This document shows, one piece after another, positions 17,908 to 26,975 of a DNA stretch of 64,000 nt; position 1 is the first letter of the stretch; every line of letters starts with the position of its first letter. A model generated the notes under the pieces. That model made no database searches, had not been told where the DNA came from, and was given only the letters and a program-made list of their open reading frames with translations. The DNA comes from JACKAQ01 sp020634975 [NCBI: Calditrichia bacterium] (GTDB taxonomy: Bacteria > Calditrichota > Calditrichia > RBG-13-44-9): the NCBI GenBank assembly GCA_020634975.1, contig JACKAQ010000001.1:2232001-2296000 (forward strand). Direction: 5' to 3'. A program made the position numbers and the translations under genes.

Positions 17908-19224
17908 ATGAAAAACAACATCCGACACATCCTCATTTTCCTGATTGCGGTTGCCGCGTTGCAACCGCTGTTCGGACAACAAGCGCTGACCGTGGAAACG
18001 CTGGAAATCACCGGGAACAGCAAAACGCGCGAATCCGTTATCCGCAATTATCTCACCATCCGCGAAAACGAACCGGTCACCCGTGAACAGCTTGCCGCGG
18101 ACGAAGCCCGGTTGCGTAGCACCAATTTTTTCAAAGAAGTTCAAATTTCCATTATGCCCGGCAGTGAAAAAGGGCTGGCAAAAGTAACCGTGACGGTCAG
18201 CGAGCGAAAGTGGCCGTTTTTCCAGTTCAAAAGCGGATTTAACGAGCTGGACGGCTGGTATATCAGCCCGATCGGGCTGCGATTCGACAATATTTTGGGA
18301 CGTGGCAACGTCCTCGGCTGGGAGCTGATCATCGGCGATCGCGTGGCGGGTGCACGGCTGGCATACGTTCGCCCGTTTTTGTTCGGCTCGGAATACGATC
18401 TCGGTGTGCAGATTTTCGGCTACAACCGCGAATTTCTCCATTTTCAGCCGGACGAGCGGCTCCGCCAACAGGTTCGCGATGCCGGATTCAAGCTGCAAAT
18501 CAGCGGTAACAGCGGTCTGGCGAAATATTTTTCCGCCGCGATTGTCGGGCAAAACGTGGTGCCGGACACTTTTCTTACCCGCGAAAGAAACGGCGACGAG
18601 CGGTTCGACGCGCCCACATTTTTGCAGCAGCCGGTGGACACCCAAAAAATCGGGCGGTTCATTTTGGCGTTCACGGTCGATACGCGCGACCAGAAAATCC
18701 ACCCGCTTTCCGGCTGGTGGGGCAGCGCGGTGCTCGATCAGGCAACCAAAGAATTGGGCAGTTTCGCCAGTTTTTACCGCTTCACGGTGGACGTGCGGCG
18801 CTACCAACCGCTCTGGAAAAAGCTCACCGGTGCGGCGCGCATCCGTTGGGGAACGGTCAGCGAGAGCGCGCCGTTTTACGAAAAATTTTATCTCGGTGGA
18901 CCCAATTCGTTGCGCGGTTATGCCGATCGCAGTTTGACGCCGCCCGGCTACGCTGCGGAAATCGCCCAAAGCAGCGTGGAACTGCGTTTCCCGCTTTCGC
19001 GCCGATTGAAATATGACCGATTCACCGGTGTGCTGTTTTTCGATGCCGGCTACGCCTGGAACGATCCCGAAGCATTTGATTTTTCTAAATTTAAAAGTGG
19101 CATCGGTTGGGGATTGCGGCTGCGACTCCCGATCGTCGGGTTGCTCCGCACCGATTTCGCCTACCCGCTCGATGGCGACGACCGCGAAATGCGCGTACAC
19201 GTTTCGTTGGGGCATACGTTTTAA
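17908..19224 (+). CDS. Omp85-family outer membrane protein with a single POTRA domain
   Basis: This 438-residue protein has a signal peptide (residues 1-23), one POTRA domain (about 25-102; LTVETLEITGNSKTRESVI, RSTNFFKEVQISI) and a 16-strand-type barrel ending in the outer membrane signature (VHVSLGHTF, terminal Phe). The conserved L6-loop motif appears as GGPNSLRGYADRSL. BamA has five POTRAs and TamA three, so this is a short relative, perhaps a minimal assembly factor or lipid/protein exporter. It heads a same-strand block with DUF4390, NtrY and NtrX genes. The family call is firm; the specific role is unknown. Confidence 0.85.
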   Translation: MKNNIRHILIFLIAVAALQPLFGQQALTVETLEITGNSKTRESVIRNYLTIRENEPVTREQLAADEARLRSTNFFKEVQISIMPGSEKGLAKVTVTVSERKWPFFQFKSGFNELDGWYISPIGLRFDNILGRGNVLGWELIIGDRVAGARLAYVRPFLFGSEYDLGVQIFGYNREFLHFQPDERLRQQVRDAGFKLQISGNSGLAKYFSAAIVGQNVVPDTFLTRERNGDERFDAPTFLQQPVDTQKIGRFILAFTVDTRDQKIHPLSGWWGSAVLDQATKELGSFASFYRFTVDVRRYQPLWKKLTGAARIRWGTVSESAPFYEKFYLGGPNSLRGYADRSLTPPGYAAEIAQSSVELRFPLSRRLKYDRFTGVLFFDAGYAWNDPEAFDFSKFKSGIGWGLRLRLPIVGLLRTDFAYPLDGDDREMRVHVSLGHTF

Positions 19225-19254
19225 AGGATAAAGGATAAAGGGTAAAGGATAAAG
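19223..19254. repeat. Heptamer repeat run (GGATAAA / GGGTAAA)
   Basis: Four consecutive heptamers begin directly at the stop codon of the Omp85 gene. Related runs occur at 32005, 32986, 49445 and 57690. Confidence 0.8.
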
Positions 19255-19335
19255 TGAAGTGTGAAAAGCGATGTGAAACTGCTGATCACCCATTCACTCT
19301 TTTACCCACTCAAACAATAAAAACCCGGACGTAAT

Positions 19336-19998
19336 TTGGACCATCGCTATCGCAACATTTTCTGGCTGATTGCATTTTGCCTGCTGTTTTCCGGGAAAAT
19401 GCCGGCACAGCAATCACCGCAAGTTGATGAATTACAGGTATTTGCGGAAAATGATTCGCTGCGCTGCCGATACGCCATTTCCGATCTGTTCGCCGGGAAC
19501 ACCCGCCAGACGCTGCTGTCCGGTTTGCCGGTACTGGTCCAGTTGCGCTGGCAGTTACTCGATGAAAACGAACGCGCGATCACCCAAATTATCCAAAAAT
19601 TTCAGTTGAAATACGACATTTGGGAAGACCTTTTTTTTGAGGAATCGCCCAACGGAAAAAGCCAGTTTGCCAGCATCGAGGCGCTGGAAAGCGCCTGGCA
19701 ATCGCCGGAACCGCAGCTGATTCTCGCCGGAAATTTACCGGACGCGGAATCCAAACTGCGCATTTCGCTGGACGTAAACGTGGTTCTGCTCAGCCGAACA
19801 CAGGGGCAGCAGCTCAAAAACTGGATTTTCAACGCCAACGAAACCGAAGAATCGCTGCCCGGCAGCAACCGCGACACCGGTTTCACGCTCGATTTGAACC
19901 GCCTCTTTTCCCTCTTTTTCAGCCGTTCGGATGTGATCGAACAAACCAGCGTCCGCAAAATTTCGCCCGATTTCACCCTCAACGAACTACGCCGATGA
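19336..19998 (+). CDS. DUF4390 domain-containing protein
   Basis: The 220-residue product has an N-terminal hydrophobic signal (IFWLIAFCLLFSGKMPAQ). It then shows the DUF4390 pattern of beta strands with a conserved LLSGLPVLVQLRWQLLDE core, a FQLKYDIWEDLFF stretch and a central acidic turn region. It starts at TTG 19336; no ATG gives the signal peptide. Its stop overlaps the ATG of the NtrY-like kinase gene by four bases, so the two are coupled. From memory, DUF4390 genes precede ntrY-ntrX in several proteobacteria, which supports the call. The biochemical function is unknown; it is probably a periplasmic or membrane-associated accessory of the kinase. Confidence 0.68.
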   Translation: MDHRYRNIFWLIAFCLLFSGKMPAQQSPQVDELQVFAENDSLRCRYAISDLFAGNTRQTLLSGLPVLVQLRWQLLDENERAITQIIQKFQLKYDIWEDLFFEESPNGKSQFASIEALESAWQSPEPQLILAGNLPDAESKLRISLDVNVVLLSRTQGQQLKNWIFNANETEESLPGSNRDTGFTLDLNRLFSLFFSRSDVIEQTSVRKISPDFTLNELRR

Positions 19999-21476
19999 AA
20001 ACCATTCGCGCCAAATTGTTGCTCCTGTTGCTGGCGGTCGTTGTGCTGCCGTTTGTGCCCATCGTCTGGCTCGTGAATGATCTGGTGCATCACAGTTACA
20101 ACGTGGGTGTCAATCCGCAGGTGGCGGCGGCGCTGGAAAGCGGCGTCGGCTATTCGCGGGAGCTGTATCAACAATATAAACAACAGCTTGCAACACAACT
20201 TTCCGCGCTTAAAATTGATCCGGCTTCCCCCAAAATACCGGAAAATTCGTCGCCGTGGCGATTCACATCGGTGCAAATTTTCGATGAAAATCTGGTGCAA
20301 CGATCCGCCGTTTTGCGCGATTCTGCCGCAATTCCGGCAATCGATGCGAGCCATTTTGCCCAGCTCCGCGAGAGTGAATCGCCGCAACTGATGTTCACGG
20401 ATCGCGAGGCGAACGCGTTCATCGCGATGGAAAAACGCGGGCGTCAATTCGTTGCGCTCACCGCCGCGCTCGATGAATCGTTTCTCGAAAAATCCGGGCA
20501 AAGTTTACAGATATATCAGTTGTATCGCACGCTGTCGTTGTCCCCGGCGTTTATTCCCACGCGTTTTTTGCTGGCATTTTTGTTGCTCAGCGCGGTGATC
20601 ATCGCCGGAACCGTTGGCGTTGCCTACTGGCTGTCGCGGCGCATTTCCGAACCGATTGCGGATTTGGTGAAAGGCACGCAGGAAATCGGGCGCGGCAATC
20701 TCGATTACCAGATTCCCCAGCGCAGCACCGATGAACTCGGCGAACTCGTGCAATATTTCAATCGCATGACCGGCGAGTTGAAAGATTATCAACAGCGCAC
20801 GATTTATCTGGAAAAAATGGCCGCCTGGCAGGAAATCGCCCGGCGGCTGGCGCACGAAATCAAAAACCCGCTGACACCCATTCAGCTTACCATTCAGGAA
20901 ATGGTCGATCAATACGATGGCAGCGATCCCGAATATGCGCAACTGCTGCGGGAATGCCACGGCATCATCGGTGAGGAAATCGAGAATTTGCGGCGATTGG
21001 TGCGGGAATTTTCGGATTTCGGGCGAATGCCGGAGCCCGCTTTCAGCGAAACGAACCTCAATTTGCTGATTAGCGATGTGGTGAAATTGTATCCGCATCA
21101 CAGCATTTTGCTGGATTTGTCGCCGGAAATTCCGCCGCTGCAACTCGACGAAGACCGCATTCGCCGGGTGCTGATCAATCTGGTTGAGAACGCTATTCAG
21201 GCGGATGCGACCGAAAATCCGGTAGAAATTTCCACTGCTAAAACAGTTGACTTTATTGAACTTATCGTTCGTGATCACGGCAGCGGCATTCCCGAAAAAC
21301 TCCGCGAAAAAATTTTCGAGCCGTATTTTACCACCAAAAAATCCGGCGTGGGATTGGGTTTGGCCATTACCCGCAAAATGATTGAGGAGCACGGCGGCGA
21401 AATCCGCGTAGCTTCCGAGCCGGGCACTGGCACGGCGTTCACCATTCGGTTACCAATACAGCGTTCGAACATGTAA
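19995..21476 (+). CDS. ntrY: NtrY-like membrane sensor histidine kinase
   Basis: This 493-residue kinase has TM1 (about 6-28), an extracytoplasmic domain (about 29-185), TM2 (about 188-212), HAMP (about 213-265), a HisKA with RRLAHEIKNPLTPIQLTIQE (phospho-His287) and HATPase_c motifs NLVENAIQAD, DHGSGIP and GVGLGLAITRKM. The HEIKNPLTPIQL H box is characteristic of NtrY/NtrB-like kinases that pair with sigma-54 activators, and such an activator follows 50 bases downstream. It overlaps the DUF4390 gene. NtrYX systems elsewhere control nitrogen, redox or envelope functions. The proximity of an Omp85 gene favours an envelope role here, as inference. Confidence 0.82.
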   Translation: MKTIRAKLLLLLLAVVVLPFVPIVWLVNDLVHHSYNVGVNPQVAAALESGVGYSRELYQQYKQQLATQLSALKIDPASPKIPENSSPWRFTSVQIFDENLVQRSAVLRDSAAIPAIDASHFAQLRESESPQLMFTDREANAFIAMEKRGRQFVALTAALDESFLEKSGQSLQIYQLYRTLSLSPAFIPTRFLLAFLLLSAVIIAGTVGVAYWLSRRISEPIADLVKGTQEIGRGNLDYQIPQRSTDELGELVQYFNRMTGELKDYQQRTIYLEKMAAWQEIARRLAHEIKNPLTPIQLTIQEMVDQYDGSDPEYAQLLRECHGIIGEEIENLRRLVREFSDFGRMPEPAFSETNLNLLISDVVKLYPHHSILLDLSPEIPPLQLDEDRIRRVLINLVENAIQADATENPVEISTAKTVDFIELIVRDHGSGIPEKLREKIFEPYFTTKKSGVGLGLAITRKMIEEHGGEIRVASEPGTGTAFTIRLPIQRSNM

Positions 21477-21526
21477 AAAATGTATTCGTTATTTGGCAGA
21501 AATCGAAACAAATATTAGCTTTCAGC

Positions 21527-22879
21527 ATGAAAAATCTGACCGTCTGTGTCGTTGATGACGAAAAAAATATCCGCCGTTCGTTTGAGCTGATTTTGCGCAA
21601 TCGCGTGAAATCGCTGCAGGTGTTTGAAGCCGGTGAGGCGTTGCTGGACGCGCTGCCGGGCGAAACAGTTGACGCGCTGTTTCTCGATGTGCAACTGCCG
21701 GGCATCGACGGCATCGAAACGTTGAAACGGCTGAAAGAAATCTCGCCAACAACCGAAGTGGTGATGATTTCCGGGCACGCAACGCTCAGCACCGCAGTGG
21801 ACGCCACTCGCGCCGGCGCGTATGATTTTTTGGAAAAACCCCTTCAAAAAGAGAAAATTGTGCTCACGCTGGAGCACCTCGCCGAACGGCAATCGCTGAA
21901 GCAGCGGTTTGCCGATTTGCAATCGGCGATTTCGGCGGAAAACCGCATCATCGGCGAGTCGCCGGCAATTCTCTCCGTGCTCCAAAAAGTGAAAAAAATA
22001 GCGCCGACGGACAGCAAAGTGCTGATTACCGGTGAAAGCGGGGTTGGCAAAGAGCTGGTGGCGTTCGCGATTCATCAAAACAGCACGCGCGCAAAGCAGC
22101 CGTTTGTAAAAATGAACTGCGCCGCCATTCCGGAAGATCTGATCGAAAGCGAACTGTTCGGCAGCGAGAAAGGCGCGTTCACCGGCGCAACCGAACGCCG
22201 CGACGGAAAATTTACGCAGGCGAACGGCGGCACGTTATTTCTCGATGAAGTTGGCGATATGAGTTTGCGCGTGCAAACAAAGGTATTGCGTGTGTTGCAA
22301 GATGGTGATTTCCAGCGTGTCGGCGGAAAAGAAACGCTGCGCGCAGATGTGCGGGTGGTTGCCGCAACCAATCGCGATTTGGCGGAAATGGTCAAATCCG
22401 GCGATTTCCGGGAAGATCTGTTTTTCCGGCTGAATGTGCTGCCGATTACCGTGCCGCCGCTGCGAGAACGCCGGGAAGATATTCCGCTGCTGGTCGAGCA
22501 TTTTGCCCGGGAAATTTGTCGGCGAAACGATCGAAAATCGCCGCAATTTGATCCGGCAGTGATGCGCCAGTTGCAACAGTATCGCTGGGCGGGCAACATA
22601 CGCGAGCTGCACAATCTGGTTGAGCGGCTGATTATTCTCGCCGAAGGCGACCGGATTTCCGTTGCGGATTTGCCGGAATATTTGAACGTGACCGTAAATC
22701 CGGCAGACGCAATTGCGCCGGGTAGCAAATCGCTGGCAGAGGTTCGCGAAATCGCCGAACGGCGCTACATCGAGCGCTGCCTCGCGGAAACGGACGGCAA
22801 CGTGACGCAGGCTGCAAAATTGTTGGGGATGGAGCGCACCAATCTCCATAAAAAAATGAAATCGCTGGGCATTCAATAA
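21527..22879 (+). CDS. ntrX: NtrX-like sigma-54-dependent response regulator
   Basis: The 450-residue product has a receiver (1-118) with D10/D11 and phosphoacceptor D54 (LFLDVQLPGIDG). An AAA+ sigma-54 interaction domain (about 140-375) carries Walker A GESGVGKE, the sigma-54 contact loop GAFTGATE and Walker B GGTLFLDEVGDM. A Fis-type helix-turn-helix lies at the C-terminus (GNVTQAAKLLGMERTNLHKK). Length and order are those of NtrC/NtrX. It should activate sigma-54 promoters when phosphorylated by the kinase encoded directly upstream. No -24/-12 promoter was identified by eye in the window. Confidence 0.9.
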   Translation: MKNLTVCVVDDEKNIRRSFELILRNRVKSLQVFEAGEALLDALPGETVDALFLDVQLPGIDGIETLKRLKEISPTTEVVMISGHATLSTAVDATRAGAYDFLEKPLQKEKIVLTLEHLAERQSLKQRFADLQSAISAENRIIGESPAILSVLQKVKKIAPTDSKVLITGESGVGKELVAFAIHQNSTRAKQPFVKMNCAAIPEDLIESELFGSEKGAFTGATERRDGKFTQANGGTLFLDEVGDMSLRVQTKVLRVLQDGDFQRVGGKETLRADVRVVAATNRDLAEMVKSGDFREDLFFRLNVLPITVPPLRERREDIPLLVEHFAREICRRNDRKSPQFDPAVMRQLQQYRWAGNIRELHNLVERLIILAEGDRISVADLPEYLNVTVNPADAIAPGSKSLAEVREIAERRYIERCLAETDGNVTQAAKLLGMERTNLHKKMKSLGIQ

Positions 22880-22897
22880 ACTGTTCGCCCGAAAAAT

Positions 22898-22941
22898 CAA
22901 CAAATTTGTTGCTTGACAATCCTGCCGCAATTCAAGATATT
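22898..22941 (+). promoter_or_regulatory. Putative promoter with upstream palindrome for the ECF sigma/anti-sigma pair
   Basis: TTGACA (22913-22918) and GATATT (22936-22941) are 17 bases apart, with the ATG at 22972. Immediately upstream lies a perfect 14-base palindrome, CAACAAATTTGTTG (22898-22911), which may be an operator. The promoter match is moderate at -10. Confidence 0.5.
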
Positions 22942-22971
22942 AGGCATTATCAAGTGAAACTCAGGAAAATC

Positions 22972-23580
22972 ATGCCCCAAAATTTCGATACGGTGTCTGA
23001 AAAATTACAGTCTGCGACGGATGATGAGCTGATCGAACGGTTGAAATCGGGGCAATCGCAGGCGTTGTCTGTGCTGTATGACCGCTACGCTTCCCAGCTG
23101 TATGGCCTCTCACTGAAAATTTTACAAAACCAATCGCTCGCTCAGGACGTAATTCAAGAGGTGTTTTTGAGCATTTGGAAAAATGCCAAACAATTTGACC
23201 GCAAACGCGGTGCACCGATGGCCTGGATGACAATTTTGTGCCGCAACCGCTGCATCGATATTTTGCGATCGAAAGATACGCAAACCAAACGCAGCGCATT
23301 TTCAGCGGATGATGAAATCGGAAACCCGGCGCTGATCAGCGAAGTGGAAGAAAGTCCGCTGCATTTGGCGGATTTGTCCCAGTTGCAAAATACTGTCAAA
23401 ACGGCGTTGGCGGCGTTGCCGGATGATCAGCGGGATTTGCTGGAACTCGCGTATTTTCAGGGATTTTCGCAATCGGAAATCGCCAAAAAACGGGAGCTTC
23501 CGTTGGGAACCGTAAAAACCCGGATTCGCTCGGGCATGCTGCGGTTGAGAGAGATTTTTACCCGTATCGGGATCGAGTAA
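22972..23580 (+). CDS. ECF (sigma-70 family) RNA polymerase sigma factor
   Basis: This 202-residue sigma factor has region 2 (about 38-105; SVLYDRYASQLYGLSLKILQ, DVIQEVFLSIW, APMAWMTILCRNRCIDILR) and region 4 (about 140-195; ALPDDQRDLLELAYFQGFSQ, SEIAKKRELPLGTVKTRIRS). The LGTVKTRIRSGMLRLRE ending is typical of SigK/RpoE-like ECF proteins. The ATG at 22972 is preferred over upstream TTG codons, which would precede the putative promoter. It is followed after three bases by its anti-sigma factor gene. The probable regulon includes the DUF4331/TPR genes downstream, as inference from position. Confidence 0.93.
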   Translation: MPQNFDTVSEKLQSATDDELIERLKSGQSQALSVLYDRYASQLYGLSLKILQNQSLAQDVIQEVFLSIWKNAKQFDRKRGAPMAWMTILCRNRCIDILRSKDTQTKRSAFSADDEIGNPALISEVEESPLHLADLSQLQNTVKTALAALPDDQRDLLELAYFQGFSQSEIAKKRELPLGTVKTRIRSGMLRLREIFTRIGIE

Positions 23581-23583
23581 CTT

Positions 23584-24438
23584 ATGAAAATGGATAACGA
23601 AAAATTGCAAGAACTTGCTGCTGCGTATTCTTTGGGAATGTTGGAAGACGACGAGCGCGAAGTTTTCGAAAACCTGATTAAATCAGGCGATCCGGATGCG
23701 ATTGCCCAATTGAAAGCCATGCAGGAAGTGGTGACGGTTTTGCCGATGGCGGCAGAGCCGGTAGCGCCGCCGGCATTTTTGAAATCGAAAATTATGGCGG
23801 AAATTGAGGCGGAAGCCAAACCGGAAATCGCGGAAACTCCCGCAACGTCCTATCGCGAAGATTCCCGGTTTGAAACGATTGTGGTGGAGCAACTCCGCGA
23901 AATGGCTGCCTTTTGGCGCCGCCTGACCTGGGGCGTGGCGATTGCCAGCCTGGTTATTATTGTTGGTGTGGGCATCTATTCCATAAAACTGAAACAGGAT
24001 GTCCAATATCTCGAAAAACAGGTGGAAATCGGCGGAAACCTGATCAACAATCTGGAAACGGAGCTGAAACGCAAAAACGAATTTTTGACGATTGTGCAGG
24101 ATGCCAGCGTAAAAGTGTTCGCGCTGAACGGATTGGAAGCCGCACCAAAAGCCTCCGCAACCGTATTTTTATCGGCGGATGAGAAAAAAGCGGTGTTTTC
24201 CGCCCAAAATTTGGGCGATTTGGCGACCGGCAAAGATTACCAATTGTGGATGCTCAAAGGCAACCAACCGGTGGACGCCGGATTGCTGACCGCCGAAAAC
24301 GGTCATTTTGTGGCCACATTTGCGGTCGATTTTTCGCTGGATGAATTGAGCGCATTTGCCGTAACCGTTGAGCCAAAAGGTGGCGTTCCCCAACCCACCG
24401 GCACAATGGTGCTGCTGGGAACCACTTCCGGCAGTTGA
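23584..24438 (+). CDS. RskA-like anti-sigma factor
   Basis: The 284-residue product has an N-terminal cytoplasmic anti-sigma domain (about 1-70; LQELAAAYSLGMLEDDEREV) without the HxxxCxxC zinc motif of ZAS proteins. One TM segment follows (about 117-137; WGVAIASLVIIVGVGIYSI), then a short coiled coil (about 140-170) and an extracytoplasmic RskA-C domain (about 175-284; GKDYQLWMLKGNQPVDAGLL). It sits three bases after the ECF sigma gene, which it should hold at the membrane until proteolysis. A strong terminator follows the stop codon, so the pair forms a bicistron. Confidence 0.88.
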   Translation: MKMDNEKLQELAAAYSLGMLEDDEREVFENLIKSGDPDAIAQLKAMQEVVTVLPMAAEPVAPPAFLKSKIMAEIEAEAKPEIAETPATSYREDSRFETIVVEQLREMAAFWRRLTWGVAIASLVIIVGVGIYSIKLKQDVQYLEKQVEIGGNLINNLETELKRKNEFLTIVQDASVKVFALNGLEAAPKASATVFLSADEKKAVFSAQNLGDLATGKDYQLWMLKGNQPVDAGLLTAENGHFVATFAVDFSLDELSAFAVTVEPKGGVPQPTGTMVLLGTTSGS

Positions 24439-24474
24439 TATTTTTATCATAAAAAATCGAAATTTATCATTTTA

Positions 24475-24499
24475 GGCGAACGGTTGTTCGCCTTTTTTG
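24475..24499 (+). terminator. Rho-independent terminator of the sigma/anti-sigma bicistron
   Basis: GGCGAAC (24475-24481) and GTTCGCC (24486-24492) form a perfect 7-base stem with a GGTT loop, followed by six Ts. Confidence 0.92.
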
Positions 24500-24646
24500 T
24501 TGGGTTTGAAAAAATATTGCTGATCGATAAGTTGTTGTAAATATGCGATTTGCAGATGTGATCGGATACATTTTCTAAAAATAATTCCCTTTTCTGAAAT
24601 CCACTCACCCACCTCGTTCGTAATTCAACTGCAACGATAAAACATT

Positions 24647-24666
24647 GCTTTAATGCGCATTAAAGC
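24647..24666. promoter_or_regulatory. Perfect 20-base palindrome upstream of the DUF4331 gene
   Basis: GCTTTAATGC is followed immediately by its exact reverse complement GCATTAAAGC, ending 34 bases before the DUF4331 ATG. The lack of a loop and T tract favours an operator for a dimeric regulator over a terminator. Confidence 0.55.
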
Positions 24667-24700
24667 CTTTTCATAAACCAAATCTTATGATGGAGGCTAT

Positions 24701-26896
24701 ATGATTTCCATAAATCGATCATTATTTCGAATACTGATTTCGGCGTGGTGCATCCTCGCGACAGCCGGCATGCTGATGTTGCATGCCAGCAGTCACCGCG
24801 AAGCGCCGCTAATCAGCCAGGATCCGCTGGCAGACAATACGGATTTATATGTGTTCCGGTCACCGGATGACCCGAATTCTGTTATCATTATCGCAAATTA
24901 TATTCCGCTGGAATTGCCGGAAGGCGGACCGAATTACGCCACTTTCGGCGAAAATATTCGATATGAAATCCACATCAAAAACAGCACGTATGTGGGAATG
25001 CTCGGCGGTGCGATGGACGACATCACCTACCGTTTCACGTTCACGCAGGAAAACGAAGACCCGACCACGTTTTTCAACATCCGGTTGGGCATGCAGAACC
25101 TGAAAACCACTTACACTTGCGAAAAAAGCACCGATGGCGGAATGAGCTGGACAACCATCGTCGATAACGGCGTGGTGCCGCCGAACAACATCGGGCCGCG
25201 TTCCATCGAAGGCGCAGCCGGACTCGGCACCAGCTACGATCAACTCGTGCAAAACGCGATCACCACCGCAACCACCGGCGAAACGGTATTTTGCGGACCG
25301 CGTGACGATGCATTTTTCGTCGATTTGGGCGGTATTTTCGATCTCGGACAAACCCGCAGCGCATACGGCACGAACGCATCCAATCCGGATAACGCCCGCG
25401 ATGCCGTTGCCGGTTTCAACACGCACACTATTTCGATGAAAATTCCCATCAGCATGTTGCAAAAAGATGGCAAAGACGTCAGCCAGGCAACCGGCATTCT
25501 CGATCCCGATTTTGTGATCGGCGTGTGGGCATCTGCCAGTCGTCAGCAAATCAAAACCTTGTCCATGGATGGCAGCAAACCAACCTACAGCGGACCGTGG
25601 GTGCAGGTATCCCGTTTGGGCATGCCGTTGACTAACGAAGCGATTATTCCAATCGGCGAAAAAGATCACTGGAACTCCGTGACGCCTTACAGCGCGGAAG
25701 AGCAGGGTTTTGTGGCGTATTTCGCGAATCCGGAATTGGGATTGTATATGGATGACAGCCAGTTCGGCGGTGCAGTTCCGGCGCTTTCTGATCTGCGAAT
25801 CCAGTCCATGAGCTATCCGGCAATTGGCGTTATTCCGGGCTATTCCGATCCGGGATTTGATTTCCGCAACGGAAAAGACGGTGCATTTGCCGCCGCATTT
25901 ATTCCCGGCATCGATTTCACCGGAACTGCGATTGCCGTGCCCACCGGACCTGCGGCAGACGGAATGCCCATCCAAACCGCACTGGTTGCGCCGGGCGAAC
26001 CGCGTCGTGCGGATGTGTTTCCGGTATTCTATTTTGGTGTGCCCGCTTTGCCGCCGTATGAACTGGCAACCGGCAAAACCGGTGGACCGCTCAGCAAAGG
26101 TAAACCGTTTATTCACAACTTTTTACCGATCACCAGCGATGCCGGTGTGCTTTACGGTGGCGACATGCTCCGGTTGAATATGGCAACGCCGGTAACGGAT
26201 CGCGGCAACAGCGAATACACAAATAACGCCCGGATGGGGCTGGTTCGCGCCGCCGTGTTGGGATTGACAGATCCGGCATTTGCGGACACCACTATTCAAT
26301 CCATTCCGCACATGGACGGTTTCCCGAACGGACGCCGTTTGGAAGATGACGTGACCACCATTTCGCTGCAAGCGGTTGGCGGGCTGGTGTTGGCAGCCGT
26401 CGGATTTCCGTTTGACGATGCAACCGCCGGAAATTACAGCGATCTCGCATCGCCGGCGCTGGTTGCCGAACTCACCTACAACGGCGGCCCGACAGCCAAC
26501 GATGTGCCGTTGCTCAGCCAATTCCCGTATCAGGCAGAGCCGCACCGCGGATACGATTATGTGAAGCAATTGACCGCTGTTGAGCCAATTATGGTTGGCA
26601 TCAGCGAATCGCCGATTGGCGTTGGTGTGCCGAAGGCGTTCATTCTGGAACAAAATTATCCGAATCCTTTCAATCCGTCCACGACTATCAAATATCATGT
26701 GTCGAAACCGGCGGATGTGCGCATCAATGTGTATAACACGCTCGGTCAGTTGGTCGCCACGCTGGTGGACGGACAAAAAGCAGCCGGTACCTACTCAATC
26801 AATTGGGACGCCAAAAATCTGGCGAGCGGCACCTACTTTTATCAAATGGAAGTGGGTAACGATATCATCACCAAAAAATCAATTCTTGTGAAATAG
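24701..26896 (+). CDS. Secreted DUF4331 protein with T9SS type A sorting domain
   Basis: The 731-residue product has a signal peptide (about 1-29). A DUF4331 domain (about 30-640) begins SSHREAPLISQDPLADNTDL and contains YVFRSPDDPNSVIIIANYIP, the usual opening of this family. A C-terminal sorting domain (about 645-731) opens with LEQNYPNPFNPSTTIKYHV and ends SILVK. GGAGG precedes the ATG at 24701. The DUF4331 function is not established. Here it lies between an ECF sigma/anti-sigma pair and a His-rich TPR gene, suggesting a regulated surface protein, possibly linked to metal or stress handling (inference only). Confidence 0.87.
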   Translation: MISINRSLFRILISAWCILATAGMLMLHASSHREAPLISQDPLADNTDLYVFRSPDDPNSVIIIANYIPLELPEGGPNYATFGENIRYEIHIKNSTYVGMLGGAMDDITYRFTFTQENEDPTTFFNIRLGMQNLKTTYTCEKSTDGGMSWTTIVDNGVVPPNNIGPRSIEGAAGLGTSYDQLVQNAITTATTGETVFCGPRDDAFFVDLGGIFDLGQTRSAYGTNASNPDNARDAVAGFNTHTISMKIPISMLQKDGKDVSQATGILDPDFVIGVWASASRQQIKTLSMDGSKPTYSGPWVQVSRLGMPLTNEAIIPIGEKDHWNSVTPYSAEEQGFVAYFANPELGLYMDDSQFGGAVPALSDLRIQSMSYPAIGVIPGYSDPGFDFRNGKDGAFAAAFIPGIDFTGTAIAVPTGPAADGMPIQTALVAPGEPRRADVFPVFYFGVPALPPYELATGKTGGPLSKGKPFIHNFLPITSDAGVLYGGDMLRLNMATPVTDRGNSEYTNNARMGLVRAAVLGLTDPAFADTTIQSIPHMDGFPNGRRLEDDVTTISLQAVGGLVLAAVGFPFDDATAGNYSDLASPALVAELTYNGGPTANDVPLLSQFPYQAEPHRGYDYVKQLTAVEPIMVGISESPIGVGVPKAFILEQNYPNPFNPSTTIKYHVSKPADVRINVYNTLGQLVATLVDGQKAAGTYSINWDAKNLASGTYFYQMEVGNDIITKKSILVK

Positions 26897-26975
26897 CCAT
26901 CCTTCAGGCAGCGCGCATTGTCGGGGCAGCGATGTCCCGGCAATGTGTTATTATCGAAAAATTGAGGACAATAAA

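Noticed and set aside
17905-19293. Long antisense open frame (462 codons) opposite the Omp85 gene
   Set aside because: The plus-strand Omp85 reading has a signal peptide, POTRA and barrel signature; the antisense translation is Arg/His/Gln-rich and low in recognisable motifs, a shadow of biased codon use.
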